Below are positions 32,691 to 44,955 of a stretch of 64,000 nt of DNA, piece after piece. Source of the DNA: Micropterix aruncella (Eukaryota; Arthropoda; Insecta; Lepidoptera; Micropterigidae); NCBI GenBank assembly GCA_944548615.1, contig OX155963.1:22724900-22788899 (forward strand), in the 5' to 3' direction. A program made the translations under genes and the position numbers. The notes beneath the pieces were generated by a model that saw nothing but the letters and a program-made list of their open reading frames with translations, was not told the origin of the DNA and made no database searches. Numbering within the stretch: the first letter of the stretch is position 1; the number at the start of each line of letters is the position of its first letter.

Positions 32691-33182
32691 TGATAATTTC
32701 CCAAACGAAACCGAAATATTCTTATGTAATTAAATATTACTACGTAAAATACTGAATAGACGTCCTCGAACCGAATTATTAGGATGTCATACAAATTGTG
32801 TTTCAGATTTATATAAACAAATGTTAATCAAGTAGACTGCTATTGACCAAGTAAGCTACAAATCTATTGTATTTTTCAAAGCTATTGTTTTATATTTTTG
32901 GCAAGTCGGATATACACTCAGGAGCAATGAATCCGTCTCACCAACATCACCATATCTCAAAAACTAAGAATGCTAGTTTAATTAAATGAAAGTTTTGTAT
33001 AAGCTATTTAATACTACTCAAATAAAACATGTCACCAAAAAGGCTAAAAAACAATTATTGATTTTTGAAAATCGAAATACGATGTCACTGCATTTAATTT
33101 TGCTTTTGTTTCTGTTCTCTCACAAAAAAAAGAAACTTTCCTGGTATTCAATATTTCCTGGTATTCAATTTTCGACGCTCGG
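32691..33182. other. Unassigned AT-rich stretch
   Basis: No gene or known repeat is recognised. A 71-codon frame at 32986-33201 is low-complexity. Confidence 0.4.
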
Positions 33183-33345
33183 GATAACATTCCTATTCTA
33201 ACAATACCACACACTTCTAAATCAGTTTAAAAGCGTTTAGAAATTATGGTGGAATAAAGAAACGGAAAAATACTTAGATGAACCCTGGACACATTACACT
33301 TCTTTCTTGTTGGACAGTCGTGTAAAAAGATAAAATGTCGAAACA
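33183..33345 (+). repeat. Dispersed repeat family C, partial copy
   Basis: Shares 'ctaacaataccacacacttc', 'taaatcagttta' and 'ggtggaataaa' through 'tgttgga' with 4549-4690 and 48329-48455. Confidence 0.65.
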
Positions 33346-33401
33346 TCACAATTTTATTTTAAACTAATTGCTTGTAAAACCAGGCAGACTGCTAATAATT
33401 A

Positions 33402-33660
33402 TCTATACTAATATTATAAAGAAGTAATGTTTGTAAGTTTTAAGTTTGTAAGTGTGTGTGTAAGGGGTAATCTCCGAAACAACTCACCCGATTTGAAAAA
33501 TTCGTTCACTAATATAAAGCTCCATTATCGATAAGTGTGTTACGCAATATTTTATTGCGATCTTCGTTTAAATGCTACAACCGATGAAAATAACTGTCCG
33601 CACAAAAATGTAAATACGAGTACAAACGCAGGGCCTAGTAGCTCTGCTATAAAGGAAATA
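33402..33660 (+). mobile_element. Lep1-like Helitron 5' end
   Basis: Starts TCTATACTAATATTATAAAG after A, followed by the usual 'taatgtttgtaag...gtaag' T/G-rich leader and 'tctccgaaacaactcacccg', diagnostic of the Lepidoptera Helitron group. The 3' end is not found, so the right limit is approximate. Confidence 0.65.
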
Positions 33661-34184
33661 CTTTAAAATACTTGATTCAAAACAATGTTTTATCCATTTT
33701 TTTCGAAATCTAATTTGTCAGCAGAATCATTTGTAATTTCTAAAGCTTGCTCTTAAAACGTTTCTGGCAGTGCGTTTATGCCAACATTTTCGTCGTATAC
33801 GTGCCGACACATACGTGCCAACAGTGCGTCTATGCATACATTTAGCTAATAAAAAATAAATAAAAATAAATAAAATATGGCAGTAAATGGAAAAAATGAT
33901 CATACATGAAAAAAATATTCCAAACAGTAAATATTATTTATTTTTATTATTTGAATATAGTATGTACTTGAAAATATAATGGATCCGACGATAACCTATA
34001 AATATTACATATCAATAAGGTGCTGTAAATGGTTTAAAAAATTTCTTTAATATTGGTATCATCAAAAGCCTCCATAGAGCGCGTTGACAATCATCCGGGT
34101 AAACCGTAGTAATTTCATGGCTTTGCTAAAATCAACTTTGCAAAGCTGCAACTTTTCAGTACACGCCGTGATGGCATTTATTTA
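33661..34184. other. Unassigned AT-rich stretch
   Basis: Nothing coding is recognised. It contains a near-direct repeat around 'cagtgcgt(t/c)tatgc(c/a)(a/t)acat' at ~33769 and ~33820. Confidence 0.4.
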
Positions 34185-37130
34185 TTTTTATTTTTATTTA
34201 TTTAAGAATGAAATACTATAAAACATTGATTAGCTTGCAAAAATAACAGGAACCGAATGGCAAAACCTTAACCTTTTGCTTATTTGTTTCTGTCACCAAA
34301 CTGGGACTAGCCCGTTCTAGTGTGGACAGGACTCTAATATTACAATCATGATTGCTTGATTGCTTGATTGCTTACAAATGTAATAGTTTTAGTAAAAAGC
34401 TAATAACAATAAATTGCCCTAAAATGTGGTTTTCAAAATAAAATAAAAAATATATATAAATAACAAAATAATAAAAGATAATATAATAAATAAAATGCGT
34501 TCCATTATATAATAAACAATAAATATAATATAAAATTCTATTAAATAATATAAATAAAGTTATATGTGAGAGAAGAAAGAAACAGTCATTATTATTTAAT
34601 ATATGTTAGTAATATAGGATTTAATATAAAACTACCTAGTCAAAAAAGTACAATTCATTGTCAAAGTCAAATATTTTTTGGTAGTTAGTTCAATGTTAAA
34701 ATATACTCAACATACATGTTTAAAAATATGGTAATAATTTGTGCACCTAAGTTTTATTAAACTATTATTTCTAACATTTGATGTATGGTTAGTCTGTCGA
34801 TAACCATTTCTTTAATTTATTTTTGAATTCCCTAAATGTCAAATTCATTTTTATTTCCATATTGATCAGATTGTAAAATCTCGGCGCAATGAAAGAGTAA
34901 TGTCTTTGTCCAAATGATGTTTTCATCCTTTTTCTAAAACTTGTCTCATTGGTCGCCGGTTCTGAATTATTCCTAAATTTGAGTTATTATCGAAAAATAG
35001 CCTTAAGAGGGAAGTTTTTAGAAAAAGTTGCCTACAACCAAGAACTTTAGCTTCCTTATAAAGTTCATTAGTGAGACGGCGATATGATCTACTTATAATT
35101 TTTAATATAAATTTCTGCGCAACTTGCAATGGCTCTAGCAGGGTTTTACTACAACCACCCCCTCCAATTATGCCGTAAGTAATAAGCGCATAAAGCGCAT
35201 AATTCACATAAAGCGCAATAAACAGTTTTAAGTGTTTTGGAATTCAGAATATTCCACAGTTCTTTGAAAACATATCCAAGGATTCGCATCTTCGTAGCCA
35301 CGTTATGTATATGAGAGTCTCAACGGAGAAAGCAATCTAGAGGGATGCCTAGATATTTCCAAGATATTGCTCTTTGTAGAGGCTGACAGTTACAAGACTC
35401 TACGCTGTCGCATTCGTGTACTACAATAGTTTTATTAGTAGTGGGTTGACCTCTGGTGTTTATACTAAATGGCATGTATTTGGTTTTGCCAACATTAAGC
35501 GTCAACATAAAGTTTCCTAGCCAGTTTTTAACAAGTTCCATGCCCTCGATGGCTTTCTCAAATGTGTAATCCCAGTTTGAACCCTTGAATAGTATAACAG
35601 TGTCATCGGCATATGTGATGATTTAACCTACTGGTAACTGACATAGGTCATTTTTGTAGACGAGGAATAAAATGGGTCCCTAAACGCTAGCCTGTGGCAC
35701 ACCATACGTGAGATGCTGGATTTTACTCTGGAGGCCCTGGATGGTGACACTGACACTACCTACCCTGTTGGATAGGTAACTATCAAACCATTTAAGACTT
35801 GTATAGTTAATTCCTACACTGCTCAGCATGCACAATAATATATTATGTAGAACGGAGTCAAAAACCTTTGTCAAGGAAAACTCCTAGACACTTGTCTCCT
35901 TTATCCACCGTTTCGACTATAAATTCTGTTAAGGCAGTTATAGCGTCTTTTGTCCCTAAACCTTCCCTAAAACCGAACTGATTGTCTGAGAGTATTTTAT
36001 TTTCAATTAAATAATTATAGAGTCTCGCCTTTGCAACTTTCTCGAAGATTTTGGAGATCATGTTTAAAATGGAGATAGGTCGATAGTTATTGAGGTCCTG
36101 CTTATCTCCCCCTTTATGTACGGAAATTACTTTGGCAATTTTTAATTTGTCAGGAAAAATTCCGCTTCTAAAACTCACATTAATATTAAAAGCAATAGGC
36201 TGGCTGAGAAAGGTTTCAGCTAGTTTAAATACGCATGTCCCGACCCCATCATCCCCCACCGCTGACCTATTTTTAAGGCTTTCTAGGAAGAAGTTGATAT
36301 TATTTATAGATGGGCTTAGATAAATAGCAAGTAAACTTGTTTATTTGCTCATCTATGTTTATTTGCAAGCAATTTGCTTCAGGGAAAGCTATTTCTTGTA
36401 CCGATAAGAAGCTGAAACTTTCTTTGATATATATAACATTGCTATCATTTTTAGTATGATTAAAGTTGGTATGAAAAGATTCATAGCCTGGAATATGCTT
36501 CTCTCTGTAAAATTTACCATTCCAAGTTTCAGTGAGTATAATTACGTCAATGTCTATATTGAGATGTTGCAAGAAGATTACTAGACTATCGTAATTTTTG
36601 TTCAGACTTGTAATATTCATAGCTAAGAATTTTATGGCCTTTTTTTCCTAAAGGATTCTCCTGCATATATTTATATCCGCAGTATTATGCCTATCATTAT
36701 CAATATTACTAATAAAGTTTATGTCATGATCCATTGTTATGCGTTGTGGTAAAAATCATTACATTAATGGCAAAATGAAAGACATATTGATCGAATAATA
36801 ATATGAATCTAAGGGACATAAATCTTAGGCACATTTCTAAAAATAAATAAATGGTAATAGATATTTTAAATATTGATTTGTCATCACATACATCATTTAA
36901 ATTATCAAAAATAAGATAAAATAATAGATAGCTAAAAATATATACGGCATAAATCGTGAAAAAATTTAAAAACAATATATGAATATTATAATATAATACA
37001 TTATTATCATAAGATCCGTAAAAACTTTGAATATTAAGAGAATCATTAAAATATTCATCGTTATGCATGGCATGGAATGTATTCAAGCCTCCCTTGGGAG
37101 GTGCGCTCGCCAATTCGAAAAGTAATGCTT
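34185..37130 (-). pseudogene. Decayed LINE (ORF2 remnant with 3' UTR)
   Basis: Minus-strand pieces in order. Endonuclease start at 36620-36300 (MNITSLNKNYDSL, ILTETWNGKF). A deletion removes the rest of the endonuclease. Reverse transcriptase at 36259-35858 (NNYRPISILNMI, NQFGFREGLGTKDA) and 35874-35680 (FDSVLHNILL, GVPQASV). A YADDTVIL stretch lies near 35620-35595 and KTKYMPF at 35541-35320. C-terminus at 35207-34923. Several frameshifts and stops make it non-functional. The 3' end lies near 34185 with a TTATTTATTTTTA tract. Its last ~375 bp match the 5'-truncated copy at 47610-47990 on the plus strand. It is related to, but clearly different from, the intact LINE at 17401-23163. Confidence 0.88.
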
Positions 37131-37144
37131 TAGGTTAGGTTAGG
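37130..37144 (+). repeat. Three insect-type telomere units (TTAGG)
   Basis: TTAGG repeated three times at the 5' border of the decayed LINE. It could be chance, as it is only 15 bp. Confidence 0.5.
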
Positions 37145-38209
37145 TTTGTCTTGATGATTGATTTGTCTAGTAGAGCGGTAAAATCAACGAAAATCTGAAC
37201 TTTGACTTTAACAATGAAAACTAAATAATTTATAATTTGCCCATTTGAATACATTTCAATGGCAAATTTGTATAATTTATAGATAGCACCTTCCGACGAT
37301 GAAAATCTTTGACCGCATAATTGGTTCTTAATTTTTGCGAACAGAAGTCAAAAGGATTGCGTGTTTCTTCCTTCTTGTATTGTACACAACTCCAGCGAAT
37401 CGGATAGAGTATCTTTATGCCAAGAAATGTGACATGCCCTTATGTTAAATATGACTCTAGCAGATGGCGTCTCCGTATTTTTGTTGAAGAATCTATTTGC
37501 GCGGGAGGACTAAATCTGAGGGACGACTGCGGGTGTAAGCATAAAGTATGTATATTTTTAAATTTGCAATAGGTCCAAAGGACATTTTCATGACTACAAT
37601 AATCTCTCTCGCAGTTGTCTCGAGGCGAACGTATGTGCGAGATTCATCTCAGGAAACGAACGTTTAAAAATATCATCGGAATCGGATATTTCTGCGATCA
37701 TAAGGCACTGTTTGCATGATTATTTATCAACATTAGTAAAAAATTATTTTCGAAGTGCATATAAAAGTCCTAGGTCACTTAAAAGTAATTTCTCAATTAA
37801 CGATGATTTGAACTAACAAAGACTGCAATAAACCACTATTAAGAAGACAATAAACCCATCAATATGCTTGCGCACGTCCCATTGTACTATTCATTTATTA
37901 CAAGATTGTCCATTGTCACTAATTCTTGCTGAAATGGGTGCTACTAGAAGATTACTAGTCGCAAATTTGACATAGTATACAGGATGATTCTTAACATGGA
38001 TGAGATAATAATATTTAATTAAGTAGGCTTCACCTGTAATATCTATTAGGTATGATATCTCCGAAATTGCCTTTCTGAAATGAAATTTATGAACTTCAGA
38101 ATGAAAATGATTTACTCATTTAAACTAAATATTGACTTTTATTATCTATGCAGATTTGCCATTTTAATAGGAGTTGGTAAAAATGCCTCTACTATAAAAC
38201 CTTATGCGG
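37145..38209. other. Unassigned non-coding stretch
   Basis: No gene is recognised. The sequence near 37160-37290 ('agagcgataaaatcaa'-like and 'ttttgaatacatttcaatg') partly resembles 11800-11900 in the duplicated segment, so an old repeat is likely. Confidence 0.35.
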
Positions 38210-38440
38210 ACAGTTATCAATTATTGCTTTGAAGGTGTTTTTAGTGGCTCTCGTAGTTGATTTTTTATCTTGTAAAAAGTTATCTAAGTCCCCAAAAAAA
38301 GGGTGGGAGTCTGTTGAAACAAAGTCTAGCGAGTACCGAGGGTGATCAATAAGAGTCTACAATCACAATTCCTGCAATTTTGCGATTGTCTGTTGTGCGT
38401 TGCCGTGTCCAAGGATGTATCCAAGGGCAGAACACAGGTA
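38210..38440 (-). pseudogene. mariner transposase C-terminal catalytic remnant
   Basis: Minus translation gives HGNAQQTIAKLQEL, then after stops HPRYSLDFVSTDSHPFFGD and LDNFLQDKK, matching the mariner HDNARPH...HPPYSPDLAPTDYHFF region. The second catalytic Asp is replaced by Gly (GGC), while the third (STD) is kept. It is distinct from the mariner in the duplicated segment. It may belong with the N-terminal piece at 39946-40140. Confidence 0.7.
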
Positions 38441-38566
38441 CCGCGTCCCCCACCCCCCCCTATTTTTTTTGAATAGAAAATAAAGTTGAGAAAAAAAGGT
38501 ATTGGTTCAGTAAAGCAATTCAAGCTGCAGTGCCCACTTTTCGAGATTTTTGCTTTACTGATTTTA

Positions 38567-39385
38567 TGGTGATTCTAAACGGGCCACATTTTCGCTGCCA
38601 TATCTGGCTGCACAACATCGCACTGCAACATTGCTAGCAATACCAGCCATACTATGCAATATACGGAAATATACTTAGTAAAACCCGACAATATAGCCAC
38701 ATATTTTTCGTATGGCCGAAATTTCCAGCCAATGTTGCTGAACGATCGCTTCGCAATCGAAAATACTGCAGTATTGCCCGGCCAGCTTTATTGCTGTTTC
38801 GTTTTGCGCCATAAGTGCGTCCTTTCTGATGCGAGGCACGACGCACAACATCTTCATTTTGTATTTATATCATCTAATGATTATTTTTTTTAATCTATAA
38901 AATATTATTATCTATTTTGATATGTTATGTGCAATTTCGTGAAATAATTTATATTATTTATTAGTGTATTTAAATGTTTATATACATAATTAAAAGATAA
39001 TTGTACTGTGAATTTATTATTATTAGTGGATTCGTGGAAAAGATCTTTCAATTGGTATTCATGTCATCGAAAAAAATCAGGCTAAGTTATCTAAAGTATC
39101 ACGGTTATTGGTCAGATCGAATCCAAATTCTCGTTTTTTTTTGTCGTTTTAAATTTTCATTTAAAACAATATAAGCCGCTGCGACACGTATGGTTTCGTC
39201 GGCCATTGTTTACCGATTGTGTAGCCCGTTTACGAGTCAAAATCATGGGCCATAATTTGCAAAAATATTGCCGAGAATGGCCGGCTATATATTTTCCAAC
39301 CATATGCTGCAATAAAATGTTGCAGTGATGGCCCGATTATAGTTACTAATATTGCCCTAAAACTATAGTCCGTTTAGGAGCACCA
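38567..39385. mobile_element. TTA-flanked MITE (PIF/Harbinger-like candidate)
   Basis: 819 bp bounded by 16-bp inverted repeats TGGTGATTCTAAACGG (38567) and, reverse-complemented, TGGTGCTCCTAAACGG (39385), two mismatches. It is flanked by TTA on both sides (38564-38566 and 39386-39388). A subterminal CACTGCAACATT also occurs inverted (38621-38632 and 39327-39316). No transposase ORF. The 3-bp TTA duplication fits PIF/Harbinger. The assignment is inferred from ends only. Confidence 0.7.
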
Positions 39386-39469
39386 TTACTTAAATGACAC
39401 AATATTGTATTGCCACTTGAGTTGATAACTGCTACTAGGTCAGTTGCATTTTCCGACGTATCCGCTTCC

Positions 39470-39900
39470 ATCATCATCTGCATTTTTATTATATGTTGTG
39501 TGGGGCTTTTCTAAGGTCTTTATGAGCCTCGTAACACTGCGACCATTGCTGATCTATTGTGTTCGCCACCTACTATGGTTCGTGTCATTTAAGAACCTCA
39601 ACAGGCTTTTGGCGCCAGATTGTTTTACCTCCTCAGGTTGGAGGTAATGCCCAACCCAAGTGGGTGTATCTTTTATGCGTCAGCGGGCCACAGTCGCACA
39701 TGAGGTGCAGGGAAGTTTCCTTTGCCCGTGGCAGAACTTGCACATGTTCGTGTCCCAGAGTTTGAGGTTGTACATGTGGTTGTTCAGGCTACAATGCCCC
39801 GTGAGCGCCCTGACGATAATGCCTCGCGGGCAGTCTTGCGGTCGTAAGCCTTGATTAGCGCTTGAATGATTCAACCCTGGCGTATTGTTCCGATGGTAGA
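39470..39900 (-). pseudogene. LINE ORF2 C-terminal scrap (RNase H-containing type)
   Basis: Minus frame 39949-39680 contains RALTGHCSLNNHMYNLKLW followed by TNMCKFCHG, the typical tail of I/R1-type ORF2 after the RNase H domain (LTGH then C-x2-C zinc knuckle). The rest, toward 39470, continues with stops. It is a different lineage from the two LINEs above, which lack RNase H. Confidence 0.65.
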
Positions 39901-39945
39901 CGGATTGTTCATCGCACGGATTGACCATCACCTGTAACATCGCCA

Positions 39946-40140
39946 TCAATCTTAATCGTCAGTCGTCTACGGGGCTCGTTCTCGATGTCGAAATTACCAG
40001 GACGAAAGCGATCAAACCAATAACGCACGATGTGTAGTTTTTGGTTCATGCATATTATTGATATCACGTGCCACCTTTGCTGGGTTGCTGCCACGACGAA
40101 ACTCGTTTCGGAAATAACGTGCATTTTCAACTTTTCTATG
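39946..40140 (-). pseudogene. mariner transposase N-terminal remnant
   Basis: Minus translation includes VRYWFDRFRPGNFDIENEPR followed by RRLTIKIDGD, the mariner helix-turn-helix end and linker. It is truncated on both sides. Confidence 0.7.
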
Positions 40141-41059
40141 ATTGCTCACACGAAAATATCTGAGCCATTACAAACATCAGAAAGATAATTATATCATTAT
40201 AAAAGCCATAACAAAATGTATCCAAGTTCAAATTAGGAGTGTGGAAGTAAGGGTAATTATATAGGTAAGCTATAATATAGGTAGGTATGGCTTCCTCCTA
40301 CATAATCTGGTCTTATCGTGGCAGACTCTAGAGATTGGTCTATATACTAGTGTAGGAAAATATTGATAATTAAACTAATAACAAGACTGACGTTTCTACT
40401 AATAGTAAAAACGAATCGGTGATTAGAGAAACAACCGAAGTCACGAAACCATTTCCTCTAAAAAAATGACATTTACGTATACCGTAATGAATTTTACATA
40501 CGTATGTGTAATCACAAAAATATTAAAAGTATGAAAAAAAACAGGATTTTTTAAGAGGATTTACTTATTTTAAACACATTTATATAAACAGAAAATGCAA
40601 GAAACACAGAAAAACAAAAAAAGGCTTTATTATTAAACATATAAATAAATTATGGTTTTAAGTGTCATTAACTAAATGTGGTCCTTACTATATTAATTTT
40701 AAGGATGCTACATATGTTCTTCTTACAGTACAATTTAATTTTTTTTCTTCTGAGTTTAGTTTGATGCGATAATTTCCTTTTTTTTTAAATAACGAAAGTA
40801 TTACATAAAATATTTTCTATTTAATTTATATTTTAATTACGCGTTCCTCTTTTTAGCAATATTGAGAAGTTTTCTCATTAAAAAAAATGCGCAGTTGGGA
40901 TTGAAACTCTATCGTTTGACGAATTTATACGCGACATCAGAGTCCTTTGAGTAATTAAAGACTTTCAGCACTCCTCACTTTAAAGTTGCAAAAACAACCG
41001 TAAGAGGGGAGTATATAAGCACGAATTTTAAGGGAGAGAAAGCAGTTTTTAATGAAACG
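40141..41059. other. Unassigned AT-rich stretch
   Basis: No coding family is recognised. It contains poly-A/T tracts near 40535 and 40770. Confidence 0.4.
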
Positions 41060-41815
41060 AGGCGAATTTAAGGAAAAAGGTCCAGTGTGCGTGACCTCGG
41101 GGTAATGCTAGACAGGAAGGTGCTCTTTGTGGAGCATATCAATAAGGTTGTCATTAAGACGTTTAAACTTCTTGGTATTATATTCAGGATTTCGTCAGAT
41201 TTTTAAATCTCCTGAGTCGTTGAAACTGCTACCTATTTAATTCATGCGTAAGAAGCCAACTCAATCTCCCTCAGTCATTAGAATCCGCAGTATAATATAT
41301 ACATAAACCGATACATACACATAGCAAGACCGATTTGTCGAGAGAAGATTTGTTAAACGCCTAAATTTCCTCTCCTTCAAAAAGCCATACGTATGATGAA
41401 TCTCTCAAGATACACGAATTGCTGCCACTACGAGATCTTAGGACTTTCATCGATCTTGCTTTCCTCCATAAGGTAATAAATGATGCGAAAGATAGATTAG
41501 CTACAAATATATTTTAATGTTCCATCTCGATCTACACACTCGCCGAAACTATTCCCCCTTTCCCATCGTCAAAATTAATTCAGCTCAGAATTCATTTTTT
41601 ACAAAGCTTGTAATTCATAAGATGATAAATTAACGGACGTTGGCATATTTGCTAACTCACTTGCATCATTTAAGTTTTTAAAACGTTGACAAAATTACAT
41701 GATAATCTATTATATAAGTTAAAAGATATACCACATTTATTCCTTCATTTATTTATATTTTTGTTTACATATTGAGTTTATAAATCTTTATTCAAATCTT
41801 AATAAACCAATATTT
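41060..41815 (+). pseudogene. LINE ORF2 C-terminal remnant
   Basis: Plus translation with frameshifts gives VRDLGVMLDRKVLFVEHINK then TFKLLGIIFRISSDF. Later it gives RRFVKRLNFLSFKKP and LLPLRDLRTFIDLAFLHKVI, the conserved post-RT region of Jockey/RTE-like elements. Stops interrupt every frame. The 3' end is near 41815. Confidence 0.75.
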
Positions 41816-42419
41816 CATATTGTAAAATGCAAGTGATTTTAATATTTCAACACACACTATTAAGCGTAAATAAGAACACTCCCTATTTATGTGCAACCAT
41901 TATTGTTACATTTTGTCATTTAGTATCAGATGTTTTGTTACTTGTTTAAAAAATCTGATTGTTTCCTTAATTAGGTAAAAAATAGTCGTTGTATCCAGTC
42001 GTAAACAAGCAGGGGGCTAGCTGGCAGAATCCGTGCGCATTTTGATAGATGTGCTATCTATTTTGCCTAAATTAGGAATCATTCAGTGCACGCATAGGTA
42101 CTCAGCTCTCTACGCATAAAGGTGGGGATCACACAATACATAGATAATAATTAGGCCCATGAAAACTACCGTGGTATAGGTCTGATGGACCTCTTTTTGT
42201 AGGACATCGAGTTTTAAATTCCATTGTAATTCCATATATATAAAAGTTAAATCTGAGTTCTTTACTTATAAGTAAAGGTAGATAAAAAACACCCAATATA
42301 GGACTACATAATTAGCTCTAAAATTTTAAATTTACTATGTATCTTAATGATATTATCAAACATGTTTCCAAAATGGTGTTGGTGCGAACGGGGCATAACG
42401 GGGTTGGGGGTAAGACGGG
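41816..42419. other. Unassigned AT-rich stretch
   Basis: No gene is recognised. Confidence 0.4.
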
Positions 42420-42640
42420 GTTTATTTTATTTATTTATTTATTTATAACGTACAAGAACAAAAAAATACAAGGACATGCATACTGTTGTACATGAGGAAT
42501 AATTAAGAACAAACATTTATAGCGAAAAACATAGCTCTATTCATATAAATATGCTAGCATATCCGAATGAGGCGAAATCGCACAACCAACTAGACCTAGA
42601 AGGTCTGTCTCTGGCTGTGCTGTGTTATACCAACTGTATT
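42420..42640 (-). repeat. Dispersed retroelement-like tail, family D copy 2
   Basis: TTATTTATTTATTTATT tract, then 'acaaggacatgcatactg', 'gcgaaaaacatagctct', 'atgctagcatatccg' and 'gcgaaatcgcacaac', shared with 5399-5590 and 63410-63560. Confidence 0.6.
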
Positions 42641-42931
42641 TTTGTAACTCGCGAACTTACGAAGGTGATCAATTTTAAATATTTCTAAATCTAACAAATG
42701 TGTTGTTTACACAAATTAAAGTAAAAAAAATAAATATATATGTATGCAATTAAGGGGTGGCAAGGTTTTACGAAGTTCTCGTGGAGGAAGCTACGTTTTT
42801 ACAAGCTTTTATTTACCTTGCAATGTTTGTTAGTTTGTTAGTTTGCAAGTTTGTTAGTTTGTAGTCAAGTCTTGCAAGCTGAATTAGAACCACTTCATCT
42901 TATCCTATGAAGTTGAAATTTTTTCTCTGAA

Positions 42932-42973
42932 ATAAAAATACATTGTCATCTTCCGATGACAATGTATTTTTAT
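42932..42973. repeat. Perfect 19-bp-arm hairpin
   Basis: ATAAAAATACATTGTCATC, spacer TTCC, then its exact reverse complement. No T-run or coding context suggests a function. Confidence 0.9.
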
Positions 42974-42999
42974 GGTGAGTATGACCTAATTCTACAACC

Positions 43000-43235
43000 A
43001 GGATCGGTTCTTGATAAGGCTACTCTTCCACGGTCAACAGCAAGGACACACAATTTTATATACGCATTAAATTATGACAGCCCATTCTAAATTTTACCAT
43101 GACACGGCTGCTGCACCCAGGGTTGGCTTCCAATGAGGGGACTCCTCAACGTTCAACAGTAAAGACACAAAATTTTGTTTGACTGCGATAGGGCTGCGGC
43201 ACCCAGGCTTGGCTTTCATAATTGTACTGTACAAA
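43000..43235. repeat. Imperfect ~135-bp tandem repeats
   Basis: 'acccagg(g/c)ttggct' at ~43127 and ~43200 and '(c/g)gttcaacagtaaagacaca' at ~43150 echo 'cggtcaacagcaaggacaca' at ~43032. Confidence 0.55.
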
Positions 43236-43769
43236 GTAAAGAATCCTTACGCCAGAAATATTATTCAACATTTGCTTTTAGCAATTATTTAATCGACTAA
43301 TATAATAATCGAAATTGGCTACCCCTGCTAGGGACGCCACACCGACACGTCTTCTACCTCCGATAAATTTCCGATATCTATTTTATTACGGTTCCAGTGA
43401 ACAGTTTTCTCAATTCGCCGCCAGTGTGATTTATATGGGCTGTAAATCCGACTGGGTTAGAATATTAAAAAAACGCACAAAACAACGAAAACAAAACTGC
43501 CGCCATCAAAACCAATTTTAACGTTTGCACGCGAACTGAGTTGAAAGATTTGTATGTTTCCCTAGGGTTTATCGTGTGATCGGTTGTATTTTGTAACCGC
43601 CGCGTTTGATGTTCGACGCTTATTTGTCGATTTCGTTGCCAGTAGCGATATAGCCAATGGGCGTATAGGCGACTGATATTGCGCTGAATTGATAATTATA
43701 ACCAATTTCATGAGAAATATTAAAAAACAAAAAATAACTGGACTATCTTTTAATCTACGTTTGGGTTTT
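43236..43769. other. Unassigned stretch
   Basis: No recognised gene. A 68-codon plus frame (43315-43521) has no recognisable domain. Confidence 0.35.
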
Positions 43770-44330
43770 TACTCGACCGGCCCACCAACCGACAAGGAGG
43801 TAAAGTATTGTGAACGCGCTAAAAAATATCGAAATGATATATTGCCTCCCCCCCCCCCCACCCTCCCCCCCTCCCCCTGAAGTCCATCTGTGTGTATTCC
43901 TTTACGATAGCGCCCAAACGCTCAATCCGATTGAGCTGAAATTTAACATGCAGGCATCATTTGGTCATAGCAAGAGTTGAAAAGATTGTGGTTGAAATCG
44001 GTCCACCAGAGGGCGCACTAGTTATATTTCAATCTCGAAATATTGAACTTGTGTACCGAACACAGTTCGGCCCCGTTGGGCCGAAATCACATTGGAAAAT
44101 TTTGGTTGGAATATCTCATATACGAGTAGAAGCGACACAAAAAATATTTAAAGTCCGCCAAGAGTTTCAATATCGCGCGACGACTTTCGAAATGTAATTT
44201 TCACTCCGTTATGTCGCTCGGCGAATTTTATGGTGCGCGCGCTTGCAATTCGATGTTTAAATTGAATGAGATGACATCCTTGGCTAATGTCAGCCGTGAC
44301 ATAACCGATTTTTTCAAAGACGAATAGTAG
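43770..44330 (+). repeat. Dispersed repeat family A, copy 3
   Basis: Closely matches 30-560 and ~31020-31140. It contains an internal C-rich tract at 43851-43878, absent from the other copies. Confidence 0.65.
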
Positions 44331-44589
44331 GTAACTTTAAGAAATAATTGAATAAAACACAAAAATTTGGGAAGTTAAGGGACATATTGTGACGGAATAA
44401 TTCAGCGTCTGTGTAAGTATTATAAAGGTGTGAATGTTTACAACTTTTTTATTTAATCGAGTCATACCAAGCAGCTCGCGGAATTGCGATATCCTAAGTA
44501 AAATATCAGCATCCCTTTTAGCTTGCTCAATGCGATGCGATGAGCCAATAGCTTTAAGTTTAATATGATTGTCATTTACGTTTTATAAA

Positions 44590-44675
44590 AATATCATAGC
44601 CTTTCTTCTGTCAGTGTTATTGTTTGTAATAATATCATAGCCTTTCTGCTGTAAGTGTTATTGTTTGTAATAAAT
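44590..44675. repeat. 41-bp tandem duplication
   Basis: 'atatcatagcctttct(t/g)ctg' followed by 't(c/a)agtgttattgtttgta' occurs twice, starting at 44591 and 44632. Confidence 0.9.
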
Positions 44676-44739
44676 AAAACAAAAGAGGTAGGGAAAAAAA
44701 TAGAAAACCCATAATAGATCCCAAAGAACTTCTTTTCAA

Positions 44740-44955
44740 AGAACGATATTTTTAAATATAATTATATGTTTAATTTGAATACACTTATATGTTTTATATT
44801 TTATCACATTTTGTATGTTTTATTTTAATACTATTAGCATATGATTATATTATTTCCATACATATAGTATTTCTTGGTACGGGCTATGGCCTAGTTAGGC
44901 AGATTCTGCAATTAATATTTTTGAATGAATAAAATTATTTGAATTTGAATTTACA
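44740..44955 (+). repeat. LINE 3' end, 5'-truncated
   Basis: Contains 'ttggtacgggctatggccta' then 'gttaggcagattctg' and ends in a TTGAATTTGAATTT tail. It is the reverse complement of 49660-49900. No ORF remains. Confidence 0.65.

Noticed and set aside
43315..43521. 68-codon plus ORF as a gene
   Set aside because: No domain, splice context or repeat partner supports it; its length is within chance expectation.
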